Of a DNA stretch of 34,295 bases, positions 8,262-16,749 are shown piece after piece. The position numbers were made by a program, and so were the translations under genes. The stretch comes from Chloroflexota bacterium (GTDB lineage: Bacteria > Chloroflexota > Anaerolineae > Ardenticatenales > Ardenticatenaceae). The DNA lies in NCBI GenBank assembly GCA_003520455.1, contig DOUV01000485.1, positions 1 through 34,295 on the forward strand. Reading direction: 5' to 3'. Under the pieces are notes generated by a model. The model had not been told where the DNA came from. It saw nothing but the letters and a program-made list of their open reading frames with translations, and did no database searches. Numbering within the stretch: the first letter of the stretch is position 1; each line of letters opens with the position of its first letter.

Positions 8262-8388
8262 GATTCAACCTCCTTGTTTGATTGCACTCTCGTAACTCGC
8301 AAGAAACATGCCCATTCGCCGGACTTGAGTGTCGCAGTCGCAAAGGTACGGTTCCGTTCGCTGAGGGACCCGTCCAGCCTGCGCCCCA

Positions 8389-9057
8389 TTAGTGGGACGA
8401 TTCGGCGGCGTGCTCGTTCGCACGCTCGAGCAAGTCCCGCACCTCTTCGTCCGTCGTTTGCGAGAAGTCCTCGTACCAGAGCCCAACGGCGTAGAAGGGC
8501 TCAGGTGTGATGGCACAGATGATCTCGTCCACCTCGTCTCGGAACTCGTTGCACGTCTCGGGCGCTGCGGTCGGGACGGCGACGACAATCCGGGCCGGGT
8601 TCTGCTTGCGAAGCGCAGCCACTGCCGCACGCATGGTCGCCCCTGTCGCCAGGCCATCATCCACGAGAATGACGATGCGCCCACTCACGTCCGGGCGTGG
8701 GCTATCACCCCGGTAGAGGCGCTCGCGCCGCTCGAGCTCCCCCTGCTCGGCTGCGCCGACTCGATCGATCACGTTGGGAGGGACATTGAGGGCTCGCACC
8801 ACCTCTCGGTTGAGCACGCGCGTGCCACCCGACGCTATCGCCCCCATCGCCAGCTCTTCGTGGCCGGGCACCCCGAGCTTGCGTACCAGGAAGACGTCTA
8901 ATGGGACGTTGAGTTCCCCAGCCACTTCAAAGGCGACTGGGACACCACCGCGCGGCAGTGCAAGCACCAAAACATCCGGGCGATTGGCATACTCCGCGAG
9001 CTCGGTCGCCAGTACGCGGCCAGCTTCGAATCGATCGCGAAATGGTCTTGCCATCAT
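8389..9057 (-). CDS. Phosphoribosyltransferase-fold protein
   Basis: A 222-residue type I PRTase-domain protein. The PRPP-binding signature [15 protein letters not shown] (about 128-142) is intact. The N-terminal part ([62 protein letters not shown]) and the C-terminal region ([36 protein letters not shown]) match a broad group often annotated 'phosphoribosyltransferase', frequently found with stress genes; the true substrate is not known. It is not a hypoxanthine or uracil PRTase by specific motifs. SD AGGAGG lies 5 nt before ATG 9057; a second ATG follows directly. Confidence 0.88.
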   Translation of the reverse strand: MMARPFRDRFEAGRVLATELAEYANRPDVLVLALPRGGVPVAFEVAGELNVPLDVFLVRKLGVPGHEELAMGAIASGGTRVLNREVVRALNVPPNVIDRVGAAEQGELERRERLYRGDSPRPDVSGRIVILVDDGLATGATMRAAVAALRKQNPARIVVAVPTAAPETCNEFRDEVDEIICAITPEPFYAVGLWYEDFSQTTDEEVRDLLERANEHAAESSH

Positions 9058-9245
9058 AGTCGCCTCCTGTTGATCACGTCTATCACCGGGGGCGGATTCC
9101 CTCGGGACGACCAGTATTCACTGCAGCCAATCGTCGCTGACTCCGGCATGGGCCCATTGGCGGGCTGCCTGTCGTGGTGATCGTGTCTTTCAATGAATGA
9201 TCCGAGCAAGATACGTGCCCCTTCGACAGGCCCGGCTGAGCGCCA

Positions 9246-9968
9246 CTACGCGAGCATCTCTCGCAACCGCTCGGCGTCCCGGATGGCATGGCCACCGGGA
9301 TCGTTGTTGAAGTAGACGTAGGTGTCCAGCTCCTGCGCGAGAAAGGAGCGAATCCGCTCCGCCCACGTGCGCAACTCCTCATCGCTGTAGCCAGTGCCCT
9401 GCTCACCCCCGTGCATGCGAATGTAGGTCCAGGGCGCGGTGAGGCACACGTCCAGGGGCATGGCCGGGGCCACCGGCAGGCAGAGGGCCGCACCGGCATG
9501 TTCCAGGAGCGCATAGACTTGAGGGTCGAGCCAACTCGGATGGCGGAATTCAAACGCGTACCGGTGCTGCGCGTACGGTCGGAGGGCAACGAAGAACTGC
9601 TGGAGACGCTCGAGATTAGCGGACCAGGTGTGGGGAAATTGGAACAGGATCGGTCCGAGTTTCTCCTGTAGCCCGGCGGCGCGCTCCAACAAGCGACCCA
9701 GGGGCTCTTTCGGATCCTTGAGTTTCTTCATGTGGGTGAGGTAGCGGCTGGCCTTCACCGCAAAGAGAAAGCCATCTGGCGTCTGGCTACGCCAGCTTTC
9801 AAAGACGGATCGCCTCGGGAGGCGGTAGAAAGAATAGTTGATCTCAACTGTAGGGAATCGCTCCGCGTAGAAGCGCAAGAGTTGGTCGCCGGGGAGTTGT
9901 TGGGGGTAGAAGATGCCACGCCAGTGCTTGTAGACCCAGCCAGAGGTACCGATCCACAGCGCTGCCAT
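9246..9968 (-). CDS. DUF72 (YecE-like) family protein
   Basis: A 240-residue TIM-barrel-like protein of the DUF72/YecE family. Characteristic segments: LWIGTSGWVYKHWRGIFYPQ near the N-terminus, FAERFPTVEINYSFYRLP-like text, FLFAVKASRYLTHMKKL, LGPILFQFPHTW, YAFEFRHPSW and a C-terminal DTYVYFNNDPGGHAIRDA. Length is normal. Function is unestablished. The ATG at 9968 was chosen because AGGAG sits 9 nt upstream; the ATG at 9977 abuts the SD directly. It is the last of the small-gene run in this direction. Confidence 0.88.
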   Translation of the reverse strand: MAALWIGTSGWVYKHWRGIFYPQQLPGDQLLRFYAERFPTVEINYSFYRLPRRSVFESWRSQTPDGFLFAVKASRYLTHMKKLKDPKEPLGRLLERAAGLQEKLGPILFQFPHTWSANLERLQQFFVALRPYAQHRYAFEFRHPSWLDPQVYALLEHAGAALCLPVAPAMPLDVCLTAPWTYIRMHGGEQGTGYSDEELRTWAERIRSFLAQELDTYVYFNNDPGGHAIRDAERLREMLA

Positions 9969-10553
9969 CGACTTCATCTCCTTTCCCACGGGACAAGGTG
10001 ACCAGTCGCAAGCCGGTCGATTCGACCCGATTTACCTCACGCACAGGTGCCAGGACGCCAAGGAATTCTCGATCTGCTTTTGCCACTTCGCGCGCAGCTT
10101 CTTCCTGGCTTCGCGCGAGAAGCGATCTGAATTGAACGGCGTCAAGCTGTCTTATGGACCAGTCGGCCGCGCTACCAGTGCACGGAGTTGTGCGCTCGTA
10201 CTATCCTCGTACTCATGGCGACGTTCTTGACAAACGTCCTCCCTTATGAAGGAGAGCAGGATGTGCGCCACGTACTGCGCTTTTGCGACGGTGCCGGCAC
10301 GGCCGGCACGGCCCGGCGAGGTGCCTCGAAACCGGAGCAAGGGTGAAATTCCACGACGAGCGGCTGCGCCCGGAAGCGCAAGGGGCGCCAGCGGTCCGCC
10401 GCGGTCGCACGGACAGCGTGTTGAAGATCACGGCGGCTGGGTGGCGGATGGCACTTTCACTCCCGCACAGGCCGGCATAGACTACTCCAGGTGCCATAGC
10501 AACCACATTGCGGTTCGAAGCCCTTGATCCCGTCCTCTGCGGGAGAATAGGAA
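9969..10553. other. Intergenic, no supported gene
   Basis: About 585 bp. A minus-strand frame from about 10200 to 10000 reads smoothly (..SIRQLDAVQFRSLLARSQEEAAREVAKADREFLG..) but has no ATG or SD. A small dyad GACGTT/AACGTC lies near 10218. GC-rich direct repeats (GCCGGCACG twice, near 10293-10310) are also present. No terminator or clear promoter was seen. Confidence 0.4.
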
Positions 10554-11228
10554 ATGGTCCAAACCAGTTTCATCCCCAGTCGCCAGGGCCTCGAGCAGCA
10601 CGGTATCGTGAACGCCGGCATCATCTACTGGAACCTACCGACACCAGCCCTCTACGAAGAGGCTGCCCGTCGCCGTAAGGGGCTGATCACCCACTTCGGT
10701 CCCCTGGTCGTGCGCACTGGCCAACACACAGGCCGCTCTCCCAATGACAAATTCATCGTACGCGAGCCCAGCAGTGAGGCCCATACCTGGTGGGGTAAAG
10801 TCAATCAACCCTTCAGCCCCGACCGCTTCGAGGTCCTCTATGCCCGCGTGCTCGCCTATCTCCAGGGGTGCGACCTCTTTGTCCAGGATTGTTACGTTGG
10901 CGCCGACCCCACCTACCGCCTCTCAATCCGGGTCATCACCGAAACCGCGTGGCATAACCCCTTCGCACGCAACCTGTTCATCCGGCTCTCGCGTGAGGAG
11001 CTTGCGACCTTCACCCCCGACTTCACCATCATCGACCTGCCAAATTTCCATGCCGCGGCGGCCTCATCGGGACAGCCCGCTCTGCCGAGAAGGATCAACT
11101 GGGTGACCAGATTCCGCAGGTTCCCGGGGATGCCCAAGGCAATCTCCTCCTCACCACGCTGCAGGGTGGCGCCGCTCTCCTTCCGAACAAGTTATCCCGC
11201 GCCCAAGGATCTCCTATCCTTACCATAG
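10554..11228 (+). pseudogene. pckA: 5' fragment of ATP-type phosphoenolpyruvate carboxykinase
   Basis: Residues 1 to about 165 match the N-terminal domain of ATP-dependent PEP carboxykinase (oxaloacetate + ATP to PEP + CO2 + ADP). Seen are GIVNAGIIYWNLPTPALYEEA, VVRTGQHTGRSPNDKFIV, LFVQDCYVGADPTYRLSIR, VITETAWHNPFARNLFIR and FTPDFTIIDLPNFHA. After NFHA the frame loses all resemblance, and the P-loop (GLSGTGKTT), metal-binding and C-terminal domains are absent. The remaining 60 residues to the stop at 11228 are noise-like. The intact family is about 520-540 residues, so this is a dead gene. The start region (GGGAGAATAGGAA before ATG) and codon use still look native. It is one of the few plus-strand genes left of 28 kb. 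Confidence 0.85.
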
Positions 11229-11365
11229 TTCACCACCGTCTGCTCGCCCACCGGTCCGTGCCTGGCGTGTGCACAGCCATACAGTGGCAGGTAGGAACCG
11301 AAATCGAGGATGCCTATCATCGGGTTTCTCAACACTCTCCCGAAAGTGTCGCGCCTAGATTCTGA
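11048..11365 (+). other. Open frame joined to the pckA break, unrecognised
   Basis: From the pckA break point another plus-strand frame is open for about 105 codons to TGA 11363-11365. It reads GLIGTARSAEKDQLGDQ.., LLLTTLQGGAALLPNKLSR, ILTIVHHRLLAHRSVPGV, WQVGTEIEDAYHRV. Its composition is protein-like. It has no start codon or SD of its own, so if real it is the 3' end of a gene whose 5' part was lost in the rearrangement that truncated pckA. It overlaps the convergent flavoprotein gene by 37 bp. I do not recognise the family, and chance openness in GC-rich DNA is possible. Confidence 0.3.
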
Positions 11366-12243
11366 TACGTCCGAATGTAATCTGCGACCATCTCGCGAAT
11401 GATTTTTCCGGCCGGCTCGATCTCCTCAATCTGAGCGACGCTCTGACCCGCGCTCCACAACTCGCGCCAGCGTTTTGAAGAGAGCTCGGGCTGCTTCTCG
11501 ATCTGTTCGATACTGCTGGCCAGCCAGGTCGCCGGATAGCCCGAGATTTTGCTGCTTGTGATTATGTCGTCTGGACCTGCAGCGACAACAGCCTTGCGAT
11601 AGTCGGGTGACGCCCCCGACTCGGGGGTCGCAATCAGGCGTGTCCCCACCATCACGGCGCAGGCACCCACCGCGAGGGCAGCGGCCATTTGGGCACCTGT
11701 GCTGATGCCCCCCGCCGCGATGACCGGGAGGCCGGTTTTCTCGCGCAAGTAGGGCACCAGGATGAGCGTCGGTACGCTGCCGCAGTGGCCGCCGGCCCCG
11801 GCCGCCACGGCGATCAAGCCATCGACGCCTCGGTCGCGAGCTTTCAAGCCCTGTTGCAGCGAAACGACATCCGCAAAGACGATCCCGCCGTTGGCGTGGA
11901 CCTCATCAACAATCAGTTGGGGGTTGCCCAGTGAGGCGATAAAAAACGGTACGCCGGCATCCAGGCAGAGCGCCAACTGCTTCCGCCACTCGAAGCGGCC
12001 GTGGAGATGAATGTTGACGCCGATCGGTTTCTCCGTCGCCTCACGGATGACGTGCAGCGCACGCTGCACGTCCTCGAGAGTGCGGTAGTTGGGCAGCGGG
12101 AAGGCCCCCAAGGCACCGGCCTCGGACACAGCAACTACGAGATCCTCGTAGCTGACCAAAAACATCGGCGCGCCGATGATCGGGTAGTTGATACCCAGGA
12201 GTCGAGTAAACGGGGTTTGGATCGTTGTCACGGAGTCGCTCAC
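11329..12243 (-). CDS. Nitronate monooxygenase / 2-nitropropane dioxygenase-like flavoprotein
   Basis: A 304-residue FMN-dependent TIM-barrel protein. Motifs: PIIGAPMFLVS near the N-terminus (FMN pocket), AVAAGAGGHCGS with the catalytic-type His (H153), PVIAAGGISTGAQMAAALAVGACAVMVGTRLIATPES (phosphate-binding loop). The family oxidises nitronates; close relatives act as enoyl reductases or on unknown CoA substrates. Being the last gene of a CoA-ester catabolic cluster, a redox step on an acyl intermediate is an alternative to nitronate detoxification. The start is GTG 12243, whose GTGA overlaps the stop of the thioesterase gene, so translation is probably coupled. Confidence 0.82.
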   Translation of the reverse strand: MSDSVTTIQTPFTRLLGINYPIIGAPMFLVSYEDLVVAVSEAGALGAFPLPNYRTLEDVQRALHVIREATEKPIGVNIHLHGRFEWRKQLALCLDAGVPFFIASLGNPQLIVDEVHANGGIVFADVVSLQQGLKARDRGVDGLIAVAAGAGGHCGSVPTLILVPYLREKTGLPVIAAGGISTGAQMAAALAVGACAVMVGTRLIATPESGASPDYRKAVVAAGPDDIITSSKISGYPATWLASSIEQIEKQPELSSKRWRELWSAGQSVAQIEEIEPAGKIIREMVADYIRTYQNLGATLSGEC

Positions 12244-12692
12244 GGCGTGAGAGTTGTTACTTCGATCGCCTCAATGGCGCGGCGGATACTGGCCGGAACC
12301 GGCGCCGGCTCGCCGGTCCGCGGATCAATGTTGACGTAGGTGAGCTGGGCGCGAAACACGAGCGCCCCGGTGTGGCTTTGGGAGATGGTAGCCTTCATGG
12401 TGAGACTGGTTCGGCCGATTTTGGCGACCCGAACGGAGACCTCGAGCAGGTCGTCAAGGCGGGCTGGGGCTATAAAATCGAGCTCGGCCTGAACGACGAC
12501 CGGATTGTACGAATGGAGCGATACCATCTCGAGCGGCAGGACGCCCGCCTCGCGGAAGTATTCCGGAAACCCGGCGTCGCAGTATTCGAGATAGCGCGAG
12601 TTAAAGACGATCTGCTGCGGATCGACCTCGTTGTAGCGAACGCGAACCGGGAAGTGAAAGCGGTATTCGTTCAATGGAGACCCGTCCATCAT
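12240..12692 (-). CDS. Hot-dog acyl-CoA thioesterase (4HBT/YbgC-FadM type)
   Basis: A 150-residue single hot-dog protein. FPVRVRYNEVDPQQIVFNSRYLEYCDAG carries the 4HBT motif with the catalytic-type Asp (D24) and the Asn/Tyr of helix 1; VVVQAELDFIAPARLDDLLEVSVRV and the C-terminal LTYVNIDPRTGEPAPVP are typical of the YbgC/FadM group. It likely hydrolyses an acyl- or aroyl-CoA formed by the cluster, releasing CoA. The ATG at 12692 overlaps the upstream stop (ATGA), and its own stop overlaps the next start (GTGA), so it sits in a tightly coupled trio. Confidence 0.87.
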   Translation of the reverse strand: MMDGSPLNEYRFHFPVRVRYNEVDPQQIVFNSRYLEYCDAGFPEYFREAGVLPLEMVSLHSYNPVVVQAELDFIAPARLDDLLEVSVRVAKIGRTSLTMKATISQSHTGALVFRAQLTYVNIDPRTGEPAPVPASIRRAIEAIEVTTLTP

Positions 12693-14119
12693 TCGATGCC
12701 AGCCTGCTCTTCAACCATCTTCTTGCACTCGGCAAGGACCTTCCTGGCTTCGGCGTAGATCGTCATCCGTTGCGCCTGGAGCGAGCCCTCGCCATGCAGC
12801 GCGATCGTCTCACGATCGGCACCCGTGAGTCGCCGGATGAGGTCGAACATCCGCAGGCGTTGCTCCGTCGGCATGCCGGCGTGGGCCCCCAGATACTTGC
12901 TGATGTCTTCGTGCAGCTCGGGCAGTTGGTAGTCTTTGTAGGTCGGCGCGGTGACCAGCAATCCACCGGCCAGATCCTGGATGATCTTGACGATACTGTG
13001 ATACTGGTCCGCAAAATGGTACTTGGCGATATTGGTCGTGACCGGGTTCGGGACGGGGATGCCACCGTACGTCACGTAGTCGAGACAGGCCGAATACGAC
13101 ATCGACCGCAGGGTCTGCAGGTAGATCAAGATGTCGGTGATTTTCTCCTGCACGTGGGGCGCCTTGGCCACGCCATTGTACTCGGCGATCGCCTGCGCCA
13201 CGCCCAGGAGTTGCTCAGTCATCGGAATGCGATAGGCGCAGGCGGTGCGCCGATGCATCAGGGCAAAGTGGTAGACCATCGTGGCAGCAAACTTCCACTC
13301 GCCGCAGAGGAACACGCGCTCCCACGGCACGAACACATCGTTGAAAATGACGAGCGAATCGCTGTGGACCCGGATCGGGCGGCTGTTCGGGAACTCAAGC
13401 GGCGTGATGCGCGAGTGGAACGGGCGGCACACCTGTTTGAGGCCCGGCGTGTTGGTTGGGATCGCAAAGGCCACCGCGTAGCCCTTGTCGGCCTCCGTCA
13501 TGGCCCGGCAGGGAATCACGAAGAGCTCGTTGCTGTAGGCCGCGCCGCTGATGTGAACCTTGGCGCCGCGAACGATGATGCCCTTGCTATTCTGATCGAC
13601 CACGTGGACGTAGTAGTCGCTGTGGGCCTGACGAGGATCCGAGGGTCGCAGAAGCCGGTCACCCTTGACGTCAGTTACCGCCGAGACGACCGCCAGGTCG
13701 TTCTGTTTCAGATACGTGCGGTAGTTCTCGATGCGCTCGATGTACTCCTTGTTGCCCATCATGTTGGCGGTGATGCTGATGGCGTTCAAGGCGTCGGCCC
13801 CGATATCGTGAGCCAGCGGAATGAAGCCGTCTCCCAACCTGGTTGAAGCCACGATCAGGTCAAACTGTCTCAGTAGATCGTTCCCGTCTTTCGGCAAGTG
13901 GTAATAGCGACTGATCTCCTGGTCCAACCCCTCATCGTACACTACCGCGAGGTCTCGATACTGAGGGCTCTCTGACATCTCGTAGTCCAAGGCCATAGTA
14001 TCAACGCAAACGGAAAGCTCCCGATGGGTGGTCACATCCTCAACTCGTTCGCCCTTGTAATACACAACCCGCCCATCTCGCAAGCTCTCTTTGTACTGTT
14101 CAACTGTCTTCAACCCCAT
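12689..14119 (-). CDS. 4-hydroxyphenylacetate 3-hydroxylase / 4-hydroxybutyryl-CoA dehydratase family flavoprotein
   Basis: A 476-residue flavoprotein with the acyl-CoA-dehydrogenase-like fold of the HpaB/AbfD family. Seen: VEQYKESLRDGRVVYYKGERVEDV, SPQYRDL, LAVVSAVTDVKGDRLLRPS, DYYVHVVDQNSKGIIVRGAKVHISGAAYSNELFVIP, VIFNDVFVPWERVFLCGEW, DLAGGLLVTAPT and LHGEGSLQAQRM. Compared, from memory, with Clostridium AbfD, the histidine ligand is kept (H289 in ALMHRR), but the two cysteines before 'DAFNAV' are Pro/Asp here and the third cysteine position is Tyr. A 4Fe-4S radical dehydratase is therefore unlikely. It is more probably a FAD-dependent hydroxylase or a reductant-dependent isomerase. SD AAAGGAG before ATG 14119. 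No reductase partner (HpaC) lies next to it. Confidence 0.85.
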   Translation of the reverse strand: MGLKTVEQYKESLRDGRVVYYKGERVEDVTTHRELSVCVDTMALDYEMSESPQYRDLAVVYDEGLDQEISRYYHLPKDGNDLLRQFDLIVASTRLGDGFIPLAHDIGADALNAISITANMMGNKEYIERIENYRTYLKQNDLAVVSAVTDVKGDRLLRPSDPRQAHSDYYVHVVDQNSKGIIVRGAKVHISGAAYSNELFVIPCRAMTEADKGYAVAFAIPTNTPGLKQVCRPFHSRITPLEFPNSRPIRVHSDSLVIFNDVFVPWERVFLCGEWKFAATMVYHFALMHRRTACAYRIPMTEQLLGVAQAIAEYNGVAKAPHVQEKITDILIYLQTLRSMSYSACLDYVTYGGIPVPNPVTTNIAKYHFADQYHSIVKIIQDLAGGLLVTAPTYKDYQLPELHEDISKYLGAHAGMPTEQRLRMFDLIRRLTGADRETIALHGEGSLQAQRMTIYAEARKVLAECKKMVEEQAGIE

Positions 14120-14271
14120 CTTGGTCTCCTTTTGCCCTGGTCACACTCGGTGAAAGACGTTCTCTCAGGAAAGAAGCCCGCCTGTGCGCCCCAGCATGTT
14201 TCAGACGTTCCATCGCCCCGCACAGACCGGCCTCGCCGTGTCTTCCGTGATCTGCCCGGCGCCAGGAGGCC

Positions 14272-15843
14272 TCAGGCCGTTTCAGGAATGCCACGGTGGA
14301 ACCAGGGGAAAATCTCTTCCTCGTACGTACTACCCACCATGCTGTCCACACACATCACAGCACTCAGGGAGGCGCCATCGACGCCGCCGCCCCACATCCG
14401 CGTCCCATACTGGTCGCCCACAAAATAGAGCCTATCCACCCAGGGCGACCTCACGTCCGGCCGCTCGAAGCCTACGGGGCGCCACAGCCCGTAGGCCTCA
14501 GGTGAGGGCGTCCAGATGCAGAACTCCATATCTTCCTGCCACGTCAGGAACGTCGCCTTGAACCAGGCATCACACCAGTCGGTCACTCGCTTGACCTTCT
14601 TCAGGTCGCGCATCTCTTTGTCAGTCAAGGCCACCGAGAACTCGAAGGTCCGTTTGCCCGCTGGCGCGCGGTCGGCGCAGGCACCCATCCCCCAGATGAC
14701 GATATCGACGTCACCGATGTAGCCCTCGTTACGGATGACTCCCGGCATGTAGATGAAGCTGCGCTCGTCGAGCCTCTTCTCCGCCCAAATGTCGCGTTTG
14801 AGGCCGATGTAGGCGGAGAGCAAGCCCGCCCCCCAGAATTCAGTCTCGAGCACGTTCACCCAATCGGCGGGGAAAGGCTCGCGCGGCAGCACGCTGAAGA
14901 TGTACTTCGGCGGAATATTGCAGATGACAGCATCAGCCAGAATGGTCTCGTGCTGATCATCCTCAGTGCGGATCACAACACCCTTCGCCTGGCCATCCTC
15001 GACGATCACGCGCTCGACCGTGGTGCTCCGGCGAACCTCGCCGCCGTGCGCCAACAAGACCCTCTCCAGCGCCTGAGGGATGGCGATGGTCCCCGGGTCG
15101 GCCACAGTGCCCACCGAGCCCGTGATCAGGTTCATCCCGATGTTCCTGGCGACCGCCATATACCCCAGGAAGTCACCGGCCGGCGTCATCATCGGTTCGG
15201 CCTGGGCCGTCTGGGAGGAGGCCAGCACCTTGATGTAGTCGTAGGCCTCAGGATGCAGATTCTTGGGCCGCAGCCAGTCGGCCAACGAGATGTTCATGGC
15301 CTCGGCCACCTCCTCCATCGTGACTGTGGCCATGTCGCGCAGCGCGTCGCGAGTCCTGGCGTACCCCTCGGCGGTCATCCAGGGATAAGCCTGGCGCGGG
15401 GCAACCTGGTACATCTTGTTGCCGCCTTCCCAATCGACAAAGCCAAAGCCTCTGTTGACGGGGATATCCACTGGCTCCCCAAGATAATCCAGAAGAAAAC
15501 GCACCCGCCCCTTGTTGCCCCAGAACAGTCCATGCCCGCCCGCTTCGAAGGTATAGCCGTCGAGCAAGCCGCGTTCGAAGATCGTTTCGATATCCGGCTC
15601 AGAGCCGGAGAGATAGGTCCTGGCATGCCCGAGGGCCTTCTTGAGACCAGTCGCGTCCAGCTCGAGGCCGTCGACGACCACTTTGTTGCCTTTACCCGTG
15701 AAAGAAACGGCGCGCCCTCCAATGAACGGCGCGCGCTCGACGACCAGAACTCTCTTGCTGAAGTCTTTGGCCAGCAGCGCCGACGCGCCCAGACCACCGA
15801 TCCCGGCGCCAATCACAACAACATCGTACGCTTTGGAACTCAC
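14272..15843 (-). CDS. Phytoene-desaturase-like FAD-dependent oxidoreductase
   Basis: A 523-residue NAD(P)/FAD-dinucleotide-fold protein. The N-terminal YDVVVIGAGIGGLGASALLA is the Rossmann GxGxxG motif, followed by VLVVERAPFIGGRAVSF, the 'ER....GGR' motif of the amine oxidase/phytoene dehydrogenase superfamily. The C-terminal FAD-contact region is RLYFVGDQYGTRMWGGGVDGAS. Relatives include carotenoid desaturases and retinol saturases, but also many unassigned oxidoreductases in degradation clusters; no carotenoid genes are near. It likely dehydrogenates or saturates a hydrophobic ring or side chain (inference). The start is GTG 15843 with AGGAGG upstream. It lies 28 nt downstream of the SDR gene. 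Confidence 0.85.
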   Translation of the reverse strand: MSSKAYDVVVIGAGIGGLGASALLAKDFSKRVLVVERAPFIGGRAVSFTGKGNKVVVDGLELDATGLKKALGHARTYLSGSEPDIETIFERGLLDGYTFEAGGHGLFWGNKGRVRFLLDYLGEPVDIPVNRGFGFVDWEGGNKMYQVAPRQAYPWMTAEGYARTRDALRDMATVTMEEVAEAMNISLADWLRPKNLHPEAYDYIKVLASSQTAQAEPMMTPAGDFLGYMAVARNIGMNLITGSVGTVADPGTIAIPQALERVLLAHGGEVRRSTTVERVIVEDGQAKGVVIRTEDDQHETILADAVICNIPPKYIFSVLPREPFPADWVNVLETEFWGAGLLSAYIGLKRDIWAEKRLDERSFIYMPGVIRNEGYIGDVDIVIWGMGACADRAPAGKRTFEFSVALTDKEMRDLKKVKRVTDWCDAWFKATFLTWQEDMEFCIWTPSPEAYGLWRPVGFERPDVRSPWVDRLYFVGDQYGTRMWGGGVDGASLSAVMCVDSMVGSTYEEEIFPWFHRGIPETA

Positions 15844-15871
15844 CTTTTTTCCTCCTCACGACGAGCTGAGA

Positions 15872-16636
15872 TTAGAGTGATCCACCGCCATCCATAACGA
15901 TCACCTGGCCGGTGACGTAGTCGGCTGCGCTCGAGACGAGAAAGAGCGCCGTTCTGGCAACTTCCTCCGGCTCTGCGATCCGCTTGAGCGGGGTATGCTT
16001 CATTTCCTGAGCCATCAAGGCTTCGTTGGTCCAAAGTGCCTGGCTGAACCGAGTCTTCACCACCCCTGGAGCAATCGCGTTCACTCGGATGTTGTACTCG
16101 CCCAATTCCACTGCCAGCGACCGGGTCAACATGTTGATGCCGGCTTTGCTGACGCAGTAGGGAGCCAACCCCTTGTCCGGACTCACACCGCCCACAGAGG
16201 AGATATTGATGATGTTCCCGCCCCGCTGTTCGATCATCACGCGGGCCGCCATCTGGCTCATGAGAAAATACCCTTTGAGGTTGGTGTCCATGATGACGTC
16301 ATAGACCCGCTCCTCCAGATCCACGATTGGCGCCATCACAGGGTTGGTGGCCGCGTTGTTGACCAGAATGTCGATCCGGCCAAACTCTGCCTTGACTATG
16401 TCAACCAGGCGCCGCAGATCATCCGGTTCCCGGTTGTGGGCGGCTACGGCGAGAGCCCGGCACCCCATCTTCCGGATTTGGTCTGCCACCCGCTCGAGAT
16501 CGGGCAGTTTGCGGCTGCTGATCGCCACGTCCGCGCCGGCATCGGCGAAGGTCAAGGCGATGGCCTCACCGATCCCCCGGCTTCCCCCTGTGACCAGCGC
16601 GACTTTCCCCTCAAGTGAAAGATACGAGACATCCAT
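15872..16636 (-). CDS. Short-chain dehydrogenase/reductase (SDR)
   Basis: A 254-residue classical SDR, NAD(P)-dependent oxidoreductase of hydroxyacyl, ketoacyl or alcohol substrates. TGGSRGIG (16-23) binds the cofactor, NNAAT (93-97) is the structural motif, and the catalytic set is S147 (NISSVGG), Y160 and K164 (YCVSK). The C-terminal LFLVSSAADYVTGQVIVMDGG is typical. The SSRK after beta2 (residues 40-43) lacks the Asp that usually marks strict NAD preference, so NADP is possible. ATG 16636 was chosen (GAGGG 7 nt upstream, family start); the frame upstream to 16858 is non-homologous. In the cluster it could be the 3-hydroxyacyl-CoA dehydrogenase of beta-oxidation or act on the hydroxylase product. 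Confidence 0.9.
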   Translation of the reverse strand: MDVSYLSLEGKVALVTGGSRGIGEAIALTFADAGADVAISSRKLPDLERVADQIRKMGCRALAVAAHNREPDDLRRLVDIVKAEFGRIDILVNNAATNPVMAPIVDLEERVYDVIMDTNLKGYFLMSQMAARVMIEQRGGNIINISSVGGVSPDKGLAPYCVSKAGINMLTRSLAVELGEYNIRVNAIAPGVVKTRFSQALWTNEALMAQEMKHTPLKRIAEPEEVARTALFLVSSAADYVTGQVIVMDGGGSL

Positions 16637-16749
16637 CGATTGACCCTCTGTTGGTTGTGAACGATATGCCTTTGCGTGAAACGAGCGAGTCTGGCGACCC
16701 TGCGACGCCGATCGAATGACGGACTCACATCCACATTGAGGGTGAGCTC

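Noticed and set aside
10000..10200. Minus-strand frame ..SIRQLDAVQFRSLLARSQEEAAREVAKADREFLG..
   Set aside because: It reads like a helical protein but has no ATG or SD, begins after a stop, and runs into the DUF72 gene in another frame. Not enough support.
12674..13846. 390-residue plus-strand open frame opposite the HpaB-family gene
   Set aside because: Antisense shadow of a clearly conserved flavoprotein gene.
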